33,673 nt of DNA from Fusobacteriales bacterium (lineage in GTDB: Bacteria; Fusobacteriota; Fusobacteriia; Fusobacteriales; Fusobacteriaceae). The position numbers and the translations under genes were made by a program. The stretch spans positions 1-33,673 of the forward strand of contig JAICDD010000014.1 in NCBI GenBank assembly GCA_020063625.1, read 5' to 3'. Below the pieces are notes generated by a model. It was not told where the DNA came from, searched no databases, and saw nothing but the letters and a program-made list of their open reading frames with translations. Below are positions 26,680 through 33,450 of this stretch, in pieces. Every line of letters begins with the position of its first letter. Position 1 is the stretch's first letter.

Positions 26680-27438
26680 ATGCTTACAAAATATGAAGAA
26701 GCTTTTGCATTTTTTAGTCGGAATAAAAACATTTTGTATTCTACATTATTTTTTAATTTATTAATAAGTTTTTTAGTTATAGATATTAGATTATCTATAA
26801 TGGGGTATTTTTTACTTTTTATGTTTTCAATAGGTCTTATTTCAATTGTAAAAAATGAAACAAGACTTAGTAAAATAAATATTAAAAGAATATTTATTTA
26901 TTCACTTATATATTATCCCAAAATTTTTAAAAATTTACTTGAAGCATTTCTTATTATTGCGACAAATATTTCAGTATTAAGTGTATTAACTATTTTACCT
27001 ATGTATGGTATAGGAATATTAAAAAATGATATATTTACTTTTTTAGCAATAATATTTCTTTTATTGCTAGTGTTGATATATAGAATTCCTTTAATAGTTT
27101 ATTCATTTGTAACAAGTATAATTATTCCAAAAGAGTTTGGGAAATATGCAATAATAAAAATAAAAGAGATAATAAAAAATGAAAAAGGAAGTTATAAAGC
27201 ACTTATAAAACAGTTATTAACTTTTTTGATGTTAAGTTATTTAATATTTATATCGAAAAATATAATAAGTAGCTATATTTTAAAATATATACTAAATTTT
27301 TTAATACTATTTTTTTTAGTAAGAAACTATTATTGGTACTATTATATTGTTGATAAAACAGGAGAATATAAAAAAATTTATGATGAAGATACTTATTCTG
27401 GTATTTACAATAGTACTTTAGGTAGATTTTTTATGTAA
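26680..27438 (+). CDS. Membrane protein of unknown function upstream of fliS
   Basis: A 252-residue hydrophobic protein with about six membrane segments (roughly 18-36, 38-56, 85-105, 118-140, 190-205, 208-225) and a tyrosine-rich soluble tail (RNYYWYYYIVDKTGEYKKIYDEDTYSG). I do not recognise the family. There is no signal peptide, lipobox or catalytic motif. GGGGGG precedes the ATG. It lies between folP and fliS with only 17 bases to fliS, so it may belong to the FliS/flagellin-like cassette, or may simply share the transcript. Confidence 0.6.
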   Translation: MLTKYEEAFAFFSRNKNILYSTLFFNLLISFLVIDIRLSIMGYFLLFMFSIGLISIVKNETRLSKINIKRIFIYSLIYYPKIFKNLLEAFLIIATNISVLSVLTILPMYGIGILKNDIFTFLAIIFLLLLVLIYRIPLIVYSFVTSIIIPKEFGKYAIIKIKEIIKNEKGSYKALIKQLLTFLMLSYLIFISKNIISSYILKYILNFLILFFLVRNYYWYYYIVDKTGEYKKIYDEDTYSGIYNSTLGRFFM

Positions 27439-27455
27439 TTTTTAGGAGGAAAGTA

Positions 27456-27890
27456 ATGTATAATAATAATCCATACAATAAGAATAACGCTTATGCACAA
27501 TATAAAAATACACAAATTCAGACAGCAACACCAGGACAACTAATTTTACTTTTATATGAAGGAGGAGTAAAATTTTGTAAATTAGCCAAAATAAGTATTG
27601 ATGAAAAAAATATAATGAATGCTAATAAATATATAATAAAAATACAAGATATAATAACAGAGCTAATGGCATCATTAGATATGAAAAAAGGTGGAGACAT
27701 AGCTCAAAATTTATATAGTATTTATGATTATATGCTTAGCCAATTAGTAGAAGCTAATTTAAAAAAAGATAAAGAAAAAATAGATGAAGTTCAAAAATTA
27801 TTAGAAGAACTTCGTGATACATGGAAAGTAGCAGTAAAAAATACTGGTGGAGTGAAAGGTGGATTAAAAGGTGGATTTGGGAGAGCTTAA
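27456..27890 (+). CDS. fliS: Flagellar export chaperone FliS
   Basis: FliS binds the disordered C terminus of flagellin, stops early polymerisation and guides it to the export gate. The 144-residue protein shows the family pattern: N-terminal AYAQYKNTQIQTATPGQLILLLYEGGVKFCKLA, a four-helix bundle with NIMNANKYIIKIQDIITELMASLDMKKGGDIAQNLYSIYDYMLSQL, and DEVQKLLEELRDTWKVAV. A Gly/Lys-rich tail (GGVKGGLKGGFGRA) is longer than usual; its DNA also holds the ribosome binding site and GTG start of the next gene. RBS GGAGGAAAG. A flagellin-like gene lies two genes on, which supports the assignment. Confidence 0.9.
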   Translation: MYNNNPYNKNNAYAQYKNTQIQTATPGQLILLLYEGGVKFCKLAKISIDEKNIMNANKYIIKIQDIITELMASLDMKKGGDIAQNLYSIYDYMLSQLVEANLKKDKEKIDEVQKLLEELRDTWKVAVKNTGGVKGGLKGGFGRA

Positions 27891-28227
27891 TTTTTATATT
27901 GTAGAAGAATACAAAAAAATTTATAGATTATCTAGTGAAGAGAATAGAGAATTAAAAAAAAAAGAACTAGATGAAGAGTATATAAACCTTTTATCACAAC
28001 ATAAAATAGAAATAAAAAAAAGATTAGAAAAAATAGCATTAGAGAATTTAGATAATGAGATAAAAAAAGAACTAAAAAAATTAATGCAAGAAATACTAGA
28101 TATAGAAAATGAAAATCAAATGATTTATAAACAAAAAATAGGAACTATAAAGAAAGATATAGTGGCTTTACATCATGAAAAAAAATTAAAAAGCACCTAT
28201 ATGAAAACAGTAGTAAATAAAAAGTAA
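27871..28227 (+). CDS. Small coiled-coil protein in FliT position
   Basis: A 118-residue, highly charged, all-helical protein rich in Lys, Glu and Leu with heptad-like spacing. The sequence alone does not identify it. Its place, overlapping fliS by 20 bases through a GTG start (AAAGGTGG 8 bases upstream), is where fliT commonly lies. FliT is a short helical chaperone for the flagellar cap protein and other export substrates, and length and composition fit. Assignment as FliT-like is inference from position and type. Confidence 0.55.
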   Translation: MDLGELNFYIVEEYKKIYRLSSEENRELKKKELDEEYINLLSQHKIEIKKRLEKIALENLDNEIKKELKKLMQEILDIENENQMIYKQKIGTIKKDIVALHHEKKLKSTYMKTVVNKK

Positions 28228-28228
28228 C

Positions 28229-28258
28229 TTGAAATAACAAATAAATATATAGTATAAT
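28229..28258 (+). promoter_or_regulatory. Promoter of the flagellin-like gene
   Basis: TTGAAA (28229-28234), an 18-base spacer and a perfect TATAAT (28253-28258), starting 2 bases after the stop of the upstream gene. It is of sigma-70 type, not the sigma-28 type (TAAA / GCCGATAA) usual for flagellin genes. Confidence 0.75.
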
Positions 28259-28297
28259 ATTAGATGATACATGGTTTTTGGAAAAGGAGGTGTCAAC

Positions 28298-28993
28298 ATG
28301 AAGTTAACAGGAGCTTATGGAGGAGCTGTATATAAGGATGTAAAGCTGCAAAATAATTATGAAAAAAATTCTAGTTTACTAAAAAAAGCTAGTGCAACTA
28401 AAAATGACGAAGTTTTAGCTGGGGAGAAAAACTTCGAAATGAAAACAAATGAAATACTTAGAAAAATAAAATACTATCAAACAGAAATATCTGTTGCACA
28501 AAATGGAAGTGGACAACTTTTTGCAATTCAAAGTAAATTAGAAGAGTTAAGAAAATTAACTAGTGAATTAGAAGGACAAACTCCATCTGCAAGTTATAAA
28601 GATAAAGCAGATGCCTTACTTATTGAAGTAGAAAAAATAGCTAAATCATTACAAGGAAGTAGTCAAGATGCTTTAAATGGAATTAATTTACAAACTTTAG
28701 GTCTTGATGAATTTTGGATAAGTGATAATAAGCTAGAAATTATTGATGAAGCTATAGATGATATTTTAGCTAGAAATGCTGAAAATGAAGAAAATATTAA
28801 TAAATTTAATGAAGAAATTAAAAAACTTCAAATAGCATCAGAAAATACTGTAGCAGCATCATCTAAAATTGATAATCCAGATGAATTAAATGAAAGATTA
28901 TCAGAATTAAAAGAGCAGATAAATGATGAAAAAGCAATCTCAGCGCAAGCAAATGTATCGCAAGCTAGAGTAATGAATGTATTAGAAGATTAA
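28298..28993 (+). CDS. Short divergent flagellin-like protein
   Basis: The 231-residue protein reads as a minimal flagellin with only the conserved ends. N-terminal half: NNYEKNSSLLKKAS (D0-like), KNDEVLAGEKNF in place of the usual DDAAGLAI segment, then EISVAQNGSGQLFAIQSKLEELRKLTSEL and a DALNGINL resembling the FNGxxLL end of domain D1. C-terminal half: DNKLEIIDEAIDDILARNAENEENINKFNEEI and ASSKIDNPDELNERL, like flagellin's SRIRDxDMAEE, ending SAQANVSQARVMNVLED, like the AQANQxxQxVLxLL tail that FliS binds. No variable D2/D3 insert and no cysteine. ATG 28298 is chosen for its near-perfect AAAGGAGGTG site; an upstream in-frame ATG has none. Own promoter and terminator suggest an abundant product. 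Confidence 0.75.
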   Translation: MKLTGAYGGAVYKDVKLQNNYEKNSSLLKKASATKNDEVLAGEKNFEMKTNEILRKIKYYQTEISVAQNGSGQLFAIQSKLEELRKLTSELEGQTPSASYKDKADALLIEVEKIAKSLQGSSQDALNGINLQTLGLDEFWISDNKLEIIDEAIDDILARNAENEENINKFNEEIKKLQIASENTVAASSKIDNPDELNERLSELKEQINDEKAISAQANVSQARVMNVLED

Positions 28994-29000
28994 AATTTAG

Positions 29001-29050
29001 GAGCCTGAAAAGTTAAATTATTTTAAAACTACTTTTCAGACTCTTTTTTT
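29001..29050. terminator. Terminator between the flagellin-like gene and the LytM lipoprotein gene
   Basis: GAGCCTGAAAAGT (29001-29013) pairs with ACTTTTCAGACTC (29031-29043) with one mismatch, followed by seven Ts. The converging minus-strand gene has its stop at the end of this T tract. Confidence 0.85.
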
Positions 29051-29681
29051 ATTGTTTTTTTAATATTTCAATAGGATTTATAGCAATTACTCCTTTATCA
29101 GTTCTTTTTCTTAGTTCATATTCAAAATTTTCGTTAAATGTAGCTATTGTAGTATCTGTATCTCTTATATAATCACCTTTTTTGTATTTTAATTCTGTTA
29201 AATGAGAATAAATAGATATATATCCATTATTATGATAAATAAAAATAGCTTTTCCAAGATTAGAATTTTCTCCAGAATAAATAACCATTCCAGGTGCTGA
29301 GGCATGTATTTTATTTTCATTACTTTTAAATTCAATTGACTTTTTACCATTTTCATTAAAATTTCTAGTTATTGTAAAATTAGATAATGGATACAATAAA
29401 TTAGTAGAACTATTTATTGTATAATCTTTTGAAAGTGTAGTATTTTTAGTTTCTGGTAAAGATGTCTCTTTTGCTATATTTTCATTTTTTATAAAATCTT
29501 TCTTAGAAGTATTAGTTTTAACTTTTTTATCTAAAATATAATAATCTGTCCCATCGTCAAAAAGAATAGTTAAATCTTTATACCCTTTGTCAGTCCCAAC
29601 ATCAAAAGTATTGTCATACTGATTTATAGAACTACAAGATATAAATACCAAAGAAAACAAGATAAAGTAAATTTTTTTCAT
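29049..29681 (-). CDS. Degenerate LytM/M23-domain lipoprotein (NlpD/EnvC-like)
   Basis: The 210-residue protein has a lipoprotein signal (MKKIYFILFSLVFISC, acylated Cys16), a low-complexity linker rich in Thr, Ser and Lys (about 50-90), and a C-terminal M23 fold: NKIHASAPGMVIYSGENSNLGKAIFIYHNNGYISIYSHL then YKKGDYI. Zinc ligands are mostly lost. The HxxxD position reads KKSIEFK, and the final HLHFE motif is replaced by FEYELRK. Such catalytically dead LytM lipoproteins in other bacteria (NlpD, EnvC) activate cell-wall amidases, which is the likely role. No LysM domain is visible. RBS AAAAGGAG; it has its own promoter. Confidence 0.75.
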   Translation of the reverse strand: MKKIYFILFSLVFISCSSINQYDNTFDVGTDKGYKDLTILFDDGTDYYILDKKVKTNTSKKDFIKNENIAKETSLPETKNTTLSKDYTINSSTNLLYPLSNFTITRNFNENGKKSIEFKSNENKIHASAPGMVIYSGENSNLGKAIFIYHNNGYISIYSHLTELKYKKGDYIRDTDTTIATFNENFEYELRKRTDKGVIAINPIEILKKQ

Positions 29682-29720
29682 GCTAAAAACTCCTTTTATT
29701 GTAGAATATAACCTATATTA

Positions 29721-29748
29721 AGTATATCATAAAATAAAAATAATTCAA
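29721..29748 (-). promoter_or_regulatory. Promoter of the LytM lipoprotein gene
   Basis: Minus strand: TTGAAT (29748-29743), a 16-base spacer, TATACT (29726-29721), giving a leader of about 30 bases. Confidence 0.6.
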
Positions 29749-29912
29749 ATTTTAGTTAAATTATAGTATAATAATTCTAAAATTATATTAAAATTTTTTA
29801 AAGATAGATTTGTGAAAAATATATTGAAATGATTTTAAAATTATAGTTAATATAAAAAGATAGTCACAAGTTTTTAAGGTGTATAATATTTTTAATATAT
29901 AGGAGGAAAGTT

Positions 29913-31127
29913 GTGTTATTTAACTTATCAGTAATAATATTAGTAGCTATGCTGTTTTCATCATTGTTTCAAAAGATTAAGTTACCACCATTACTTGGAA
30001 TGATATTAACAGGAGTTTTATTAGGGCCTTTTTCAAAAAAATTTTTTATAAGTAAAGGATTTAAAAGTTTAGAATTTCTATTTATTTCAGATAAAATTTT
30101 AGATATTTCATCAGAACTTAGAACAGCAGCTCTTATAGTAATACTTATTAGAGCAGGACTTGGGATAAATAGAGAAGTACTTAATAAAATAGGAATTCCA
30201 GCATTAAAAATGTCTTTTATACCATGTATATTAGAAGGAACATTTATTATATTTGCAGCACACTATATTTTAGGATTTTCTTTTGTATTATCAGGAGTAT
30301 TAGCATTTATAATATCAGCAGTATCACCAGCAGTTATTGTACCAGAAATGCTTAATTTAAAAGAAGGTGGATATGGAAAGAAAAAAGAGATACCTACATT
30401 GATATTAGCAGGAGCGTCAATAGATGATGTATTTGCAATTACTTTATTTAGTTCATTCTTAGGAATGGCACTTGGTAAAAATGTAAATATAGCAAAATCT
30501 ATTTTTAATATTCCAATTAGCATTATTTTAGGTATAGTAATTGGTATTATTTTAGGATATCTATTATTAAAATTTTTTAAAAAATATCATATGAGAGATA
30601 CTAAAAAAGTATTAGTGTTTATGATGGTAGCAATTATGTTTCACCATATTGAAGAGTTAAAAATTATACCACTTGCTAGTTTATTAGGTATAATGGCTAT
30701 AGGATTTATAATTTTGGAAAAAAATGATGATTTAGCTAAAAGAATGGCTTTAAAATTTAATAAAGTATGGGTATTAGCAGAAATACTTTTGTTTGTACTT
30801 ATAGGAGCTGCAGTAAATATAAATCTTATATTTAAATCTGGAATTTTAGGATTAGTAGTAATAGCAATAGGTTTAATAGGTAGAACAATAGCAGTATATA
30901 TATCATTAGCTGGGTCAAATTTAAATAATAAAGAAAAATTATTTTGTGCAATAGCATATTTACCAAAGGCAACAGTACAAGCAGCAATTGGAGGTATACC
31001 ATATAGTATGGGAGTACAACATGGTGATATTATGTTAGCAATAGCAGTATTATCAATTGTAGTTACAGCGCCATTAGGAGCGATAGGTATTAGATTATCA
31101 AAAGATAGTTTATTAGAAATAAACTAA
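29913..31127 (+). CDS. Cation/proton antiporter, CPA family
   Basis: A 404-residue membrane protein with about 12 helices of the monovalent cation:proton antiporter type (CPA1/NhaP-KefB group). KLPPLLGMILTGVLLGP in helix 1-2, SAVSPAVIVPEML, and GASIDDVFAITLF, whose Asp171-Asp172 are the likely ion-binding acidic pair, support this. It should exchange Na+ or K+ for H+ across the inner membrane; the ion cannot be told from sequence. It has no C-terminal TrkA-N or regulatory domain. The GTG start has an AGGAGGAAAG site. A TATAAT at 29882-29887 is a possible -10 with a poor -35. The next gene starts 10 bases after its stop. Confidence 0.88.
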   Translation: MLFNLSVIILVAMLFSSLFQKIKLPPLLGMILTGVLLGPFSKKFFISKGFKSLEFLFISDKILDISSELRTAALIVILIRAGLGINREVLNKIGIPALKMSFIPCILEGTFIIFAAHYILGFSFVLSGVLAFIISAVSPAVIVPEMLNLKEGGYGKKKEIPTLILAGASIDDVFAITLFSSFLGMALGKNVNIAKSIFNIPISIILGIVIGIILGYLLLKFFKKYHMRDTKKVLVFMMVAIMFHHIEELKIIPLASLLGIMAIGFIILEKNDDLAKRMALKFNKVWVLAEILLFVLIGAAVNINLIFKSGILGLVVIAIGLIGRTIAVYISLAGSNLNNKEKLFCAIAYLPKATVQAAIGGIPYSMGVQHGDIMLAIAVLSIVVTAPLGAIGIRLSKDSLLEIN

Positions 31128-31137
31128 AGGGGGAGAG

Positions 31138-32259
31138 ATGATAAAAAACTTTTTTTCTAATGAAAATAGTGTAGAAGGAATTGTTGAAGGGGTAGAATTA
31201 GAAAAAAAAGATTTAAAACTTATATTATTTTTTACTAGTAATATTGAAAATTTTAAAGAAATTTCAGAAAAATTATCTAAAAAATATATTGAATCTGAAA
31301 TTATAGGTATAACAACAGCAGGTGAATTGCATAATGAAGCAGGAATTATTAAAAGAGCTATTACAGGAATAGCTTTTTATGAAAATATAGATTATATAAT
31401 TTCATTAATAGAAGATGTAAAAAATTTACCAATATTATCTAGACAAAAAATAATAAATAAATTTAAAGAAAAAAAATACTTAAAATCAGAATATTCTAAT
31501 AAAGAGATAGGGATACTTTTTAATGAAGGATTATCTGAAACAGAAGAAAATGTGTTATCAATTATAAACTCTATTTTTAAAAATAAACTAGAAATAATAG
31601 GTGGAAGTGGAGGAGATAATTGTAAATTTGAAAAGACATATTTATCTTTAAATGGAAAAATATTGGAAAATACATCAATATTTTTATATTTAAATTTTGA
31701 AAAAACAAATTTAAAAGTAAAAACATATAAAGATGTAATGTATAAAAAAACAGATATAAAAACAAAAGTAACAAAAACAGATCTTGATAATAGAATAATA
31801 TATGAATTAGATAATAAAAAAGCTAGTGAAAGATATGCAGAACTTTTAGGAATAAATGAAAATAGATTAAATGAGTATTTACAAAAACATCCACTAGGAA
31901 GAAGTATTTTAGATGATATATATATATCAACAGCATTTTCTATAAATACAGATAAAAGTATGAAAATGTATACAAAAATTCCAGAAAATATAGTTGTAAA
32001 TATTTTGGAAAAAAAGAATCCATTAGATAGCCAAAAACATGTACTAGAAAATATAAAAAAAGATTTTAAAAAAGTAAATATGATGTTTATTGTTCAATGT
32101 ATTCTTACAGAACTTAATTATAGAAAAACTAATATTGAAAAAGAGTTTATAAATAATTTAAAGAGTATATCAAAATTTTCAGGATTTTTATCATATGGAG
32201 AACAATATAAAGGAATACATTTAAATCAATCAATAATAATGCTATGCATAGGGGAATGA
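31138..32259 (+). CDS. FIST domain sensory protein
   Basis: The 373-residue protein is a stand-alone FIST_N plus FIST_C module, a predicted small-ligand sensory domain. The N part has LILFFTSNIENFKEI, ESEIIGITTAGELHNEAGIIKRAITGIAFYE and IIGGSGGDN. The C part has ASERYAELLGIN, HPLGRSILDDIYISTAF, and FSGFLSYGEQYKGIHLNQSIIMLCIG, close to the family's GFxTYGE end. FIST is usually fused to kinases, cyclases or chemoreceptors; here it is not, so the adjacent coiled-coil gene is the natural candidate partner. RBS GGGGGAGAG. There is no signal peptide, so it is cytoplasmic. Confidence 0.88.
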   Translation: MIKNFFSNENSVEGIVEGVELEKKDLKLILFFTSNIENFKEISEKLSKKYIESEIIGITTAGELHNEAGIIKRAITGIAFYENIDYIISLIEDVKNLPILSRQKIINKFKEKKYLKSEYSNKEIGILFNEGLSETEENVLSIINSIFKNKLEIIGGSGGDNCKFEKTYLSLNGKILENTSIFLYLNFEKTNLKVKTYKDVMYKKTDIKTKVTKTDLDNRIIYELDNKKASERYAELLGINENRLNEYLQKHPLGRSILDDIYISTAFSINTDKSMKMYTKIPENIVVNILEKKNPLDSQKHVLENIKKDFKKVNMMFIVQCILTELNYRKTNIEKEFINNLKSISKFSGFLSYGEQYKGIHLNQSIIMLCIGE

Positions 32260-32264
32260 GGTTT

Positions 32265-32813
32265 ATGACGGGAATATTAAAAAGATATTTTGGAAAAAAA
32301 GAAATAAGAGAAACAAGTGAAATAAAAGAAAAAGTAAAAAATGATATATATTTAAATGCTCAACTTGAATTAATGGAAATAATTAATGAAACTCTTAAGG
32401 AAAATACTAAAAATGAAGTTGAACTTGAAGAAAATCTAAAAGAGAATATTGAAATAATAAAAAATTATTGCAATGAATTAAAATATATAAAAGAAAATAT
32501 GGAAATAGTAAAAGAAGAAATGTGCAAAATAGAAAAGTTAATAATGGATTATAGAAAAGATATTTTTTTAAAAAATATTAGAGGTAGTAAAGTAAAAAAT
32601 GAGGAATTAGACCTTATAAAAAAAGAGGAAAGAAGAATAAGTAAAATAAAAAAGATAATAAAAGATACAGAAAATACTTGTAGTGAAAGAGTTTTAGAAA
32701 AATATACAGATAATATATCAAAAAAATTACAAGAAAGATTAAGTTTTTTTAATGATATATCTTCATATCACTATCAAATGAATAAACTTATAGAAAAAAT
32801 AAAAGAAAAATAA
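32265..32813 (+). CDS. Coiled-coil protein following the FIST gene
   Basis: A 182-residue, lysine/glutamate-rich, almost entirely helical protein with long heptad patterns (about 30-105 and 110-180). The family is not recognised. It has no membrane segment, and no chemoreceptor hairpin-tip motif could be found, so it is not a plain methyl-accepting signalling domain. ATG 32265 is chosen: GAGG stands 4 bases upstream, and it lies 5 bases after the FIST stop, whereas in-frame ATGs at 32244 and 32256 overlap the FIST gene and have poorer sites. Likely co-translated with the FIST gene and possibly its output partner. Confidence 0.65.
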   Translation: MTGILKRYFGKKEIRETSEIKEKVKNDIYLNAQLELMEIINETLKENTKNEVELEENLKENIEIIKNYCNELKYIKENMEIVKEEMCKIEKLIMDYRKDIFLKNIRGSKVKNEELDLIKKEERRISKIKKIIKDTENTCSERVLEKYTDNISKKLQERLSFFNDISSYHYQMNKLIEKIKEK

Positions 32814-32821
32814 AAAAATGT

Positions 32822-32850
32822 TTGACAAAAATTCTACAGTATGGTATTAT
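32822..32850 (+). promoter_or_regulatory. Promoter of the Pro-Gly-His-Lys-Leu tRNA operon
   Basis: A perfect TTGACA (32822-32827), a 17-base spacer, and TATTAT (32845-32850), with the first tRNA starting 20 bases later. Confidence 0.9.
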
Positions 32851-32870
32851 TATACTCGCCTTGGAAAGTT

Positions 32871-32947
32871 CGGAATATAGCGCAGTCCGGTAGCGCACCT
32901 GCCTTGGGAGCAGGGGGCCGCAGGTTCGAATCCTGCTATTCCGACCA
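32871..32947 (+). tRNA. tRNA-Pro (anticodon TGG)
   Basis: A 77-base cloverleaf: acceptor CGGAATA with TATTCCG, D stem GCGC, anticodon loop CTTGGGA, encoded CCA. Confidence 0.97.
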
Positions 32948-32949
32948 TT

Positions 32950-33025
<76 letters not shown>

Positions 33026-33032
33026 TATTAAT

Positions 33033-33109
33033 GGTGAGCGTAGTTCAGTTGGTAGAGCGCCAGTTTGTGGCACTGGTTGTCGCGGGTTCAAGTCCCGTCG
33101 TTCACCCCA
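33033..33109 (+). tRNA. tRNA-His (anticodon GTG)
   Basis: A 77-base cloverleaf including the extra G at -1 that pairs with discriminator C, the tRNA-His identity element. Acceptor GTGAGCG with CGTTCAC, anticodon loop TTGTGGC, encoded CCA. Confidence 0.96.
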
Positions 33110-33121
33110 ATTAAATATTTT

Positions 33122-33197
33122 GCGTCATTAGCTCAGTTGGTAGAGCACACGACTTTTAATCGTGTTGTCACAGGTTCGATTCCTGTATGACGCACCA
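33122..33197 (+). tRNA. tRNA-Lys (anticodon TTT)
   Basis: A 76-base cloverleaf: acceptor GCGTCAT with ATGACGC, anticodon loop CTTTTAA, encoded CCA. Confidence 0.97.
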
Positions 33198-33200
33198 CTT

Positions 33201-33284
33201 GCGAGGGTGGCGGAATTGGCAGACGCGCTAGACTTAGGATCTAGTGTCTACGACGTGAGGGTTCAAGTCCCTCCCTTCGCACCA
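33201..33284 (+). tRNA. tRNA-Leu (anticodon TAG)
   Basis: An 84-base class II tRNA with a long variable arm. Acceptor starts GCGAGGG and ends CCTTCGC; anticodon loop CTTAGGA between CTAGA and TCTAG; encoded CCA. Confidence 0.96.
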
Positions 33285-33291
33285 TTTTATT

Positions 33292-33313
33292 AGTCCAAAA
33301 GGACTTTTTTTTT
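33292..33313 (+). terminator. Terminator after tRNA-Leu
   Basis: A short stem AGTCC / GGACT with an AAAA loop, directly followed by nine or so Ts. It lies between tRNA-Leu and tRNA-Arg. Confidence 0.75.
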
Positions 33314-33325
33314 ATAAAAAAATAG

Positions 33326-33402
33326 GCGTCTATAGCTCAATTGGATAGAGCGGCGGACTTCGGATCCGTAGGTTGTGGGTTCGACTCCTACTAGGCGCGC
33401 CA
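33326..33402 (+). tRNA. tRNA-Arg (anticodon TCG)
   Basis: A 77-base cloverleaf: acceptor GCGTCTA with TAGGCGC, anticodon loop CTTCGGA, T stem GTGGG with CCTAC, discriminator G, encoded CCA. A U34 anticodon reads CGA and possibly other CGN codons, which are scarce here compared with AGA. Confidence 0.94.
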
Positions 33403-33405
33403 TTT

Positions 33406-33436
33406 AAAAAATAGAGTTTTTACTCTATTTTTTTGT
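33406..33436 (+). terminator. Terminator after tRNA-Arg
   Basis: A stem AAAAAATAGAGT (33406-33417) and its exact complement (33422-33433) around a TTTT loop, with Ts continuing. Confidence 0.85.
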
Positions 33437-33450
33437 TTTTTGTAATAAAA

